Shown in pieces: positions 63,557 to 64,000 of a stretch of 64,000 bases of DNA. The DNA is from Firm-04 sp045600205 (GTDB lineage: Bacteria; Bacillota; Clostridia; Oscillospirales; Ruminococcaceae), in the NCBI GenBank assembly GCA_045600205.1, contig JAZRXM010000044.1:39390-103389 (forward strand). Reading direction: 5' to 3'. Every line of letters starts with the position of its first letter. Position 1 is the first letter of the stretch. The notes beneath the pieces are model-generated. The model searched no databases and had not been told where the DNA came from. It saw only the letters and a list, made by a program, of their open reading frames with translations. A program made the translations under genes and the position numbers.

Positions 63557-64000
63557 ATGAATGACATTTACCGCAACATTGCCATGCGCACGGGCGGCGA
63601 TATCTACATCGGCGTCGTGGGACCTGTCCGCACGGGAAAATCCACGCTGATCAAGCGTTTTATGGAAACGCTGGTGATCCCCAATATCGCAGAACAGCCG
63701 CGCCGTGACCGTGCCGTAGACGAATTGCCGCAGAGTGCGGGCGGAAAAACCATCATGACCACCGAGCCGAAATTTGTACCCGAAGAAGCCGTGCAGATTT
63801 CGTTGCCCGAGGGCGCACAGTGCCGCATCCGCATGATCGACTGCGTTGGTTATATTGTCCCGAGCAGCCTTGGGTACATTGAGGAAGAAGCACCCAGAAT
63901 GGTCAAAACGCCGTGGTTTTCGGAGGCTGTGCCGTTCAACATGGCGGCGGAACTCGGAACACAGAAGGTCATTACAGAGCATTCCACGGTCGGCATTGTA
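63557..64000 (+). CDS. spoIVA: Stage IV sporulation protein A, 3' end outside window
   Basis: 148 codons to the window end. N-terminal MNDIYRNIAMRTGGDIYIGV and Walker-type GPVRTGKSTLIKRFM, followed by MIDCVGYIVPSSLGY. This ATPase forms the basement layer of the coat. AAAGGAG about 12 bases before ATG. Co-directional with sipL, 22 bases apart. Confidence 0.97.
   Translation, partial: MNDIYRNIAMRTGGDIYIGVVGPVRTGKSTLIKRFMETLVIPNIAEQPRRDRAVDELPQSAGGKTIMTTEPKFVPEEAVQISLPEGAQCRIRMIDCVGYIVPSSLGYIEEEAPRMVKTPWFSEAVPFNMAAELGTQKVITEHSTVGIV

Noticed and set aside
1..64000. CRISPR arrays, insertion sequences, prophage genes
   Set aside because: I see no regular repeats with spacers, no transposase or integrase and no phage structural genes.

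Overview
The window reads as part of the chromosome of an anaerobic, fibre-degrading, spore-forming Firmicute, most like a Ruminococcus-type member of the Oscillospiraceae. Three things point there: a GH5 endoglucanase lipoprotein and a GH3 lipoprotein, a low-GC Firmicute origin cluster (dnaA-dnaN-yaaA-recF-remB-gyrB-gyrA), and engulfment and coat morphogenesis genes (spoIIP, sipL, spoIVA). The species call is an inference; no 16S gene is present.

Layout. 1-8.4 kb: a truncated OmpR-type two-component system, then on the + strand a GGDEF/EAL protein, a phosphofructokinase, a GH3 lipoprotein and a membrane-anchored SGNH-like protein. 8.4-33 kb is almost entirely on the - strand. It holds a GH5 cellulase; a division and envelope block (mutL, miaA, hfq, an HlyD-like adaptor, yggS, sepF, divIVA, lspA, rluD); a fused double-ThyX; deoC with a Sfp-type PPTase; two membrane proteins; gyrA and gyrB with two YcxB-like proteins between them; then remB, recF, yaaA, dnaN, oriC and dnaA. 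33-38.8 kb: metG, tRNA-Arg(CCG), a permuted NlpC/P60-like protein, spoIIP and a polysaccharide deacetylase. 38.8-50.9 kb (- strand): alaS, GNAT, HIT, comEC, holA, rnmV, an MBOAT-like membrane protein, an amidohydrolase and an ABC-F ATPase. 51-64 kb (+ strand): an XRE regulator, a YfhO-SHOCT protein, a CPBP protease, a cluster of leaderless peptidoglycan-binding proteins, an AI-2E-family permease, a ClpC/ClpA ATPase without the middle domain, sipL and a truncated spoIVA. One Cys/Gly-rich mini-protein lies antisense in this block.

The dnaA-dnaN gap has the parts expected of a bacterial origin: an AT-rich tract, five in-phase TAG triplets (DnaA-trios), a GC-rich clamp and about ten DnaA-box-like 9-mers. 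The most interesting less-described signals are a possible pseudoknot leader on hfq, a set of wall-domain proteins without signal peptides next to sipL-spoIVA, sporulation-type promoters for spoIIP and for the Cys/Gly mini-protein, a fused ThyX pair with complementary motif loss, and several apparently catalytically dead or altered family members (SGNH, MBOAT, the ComEC beta-lactamase domain, the MetRS KMSKS loop).
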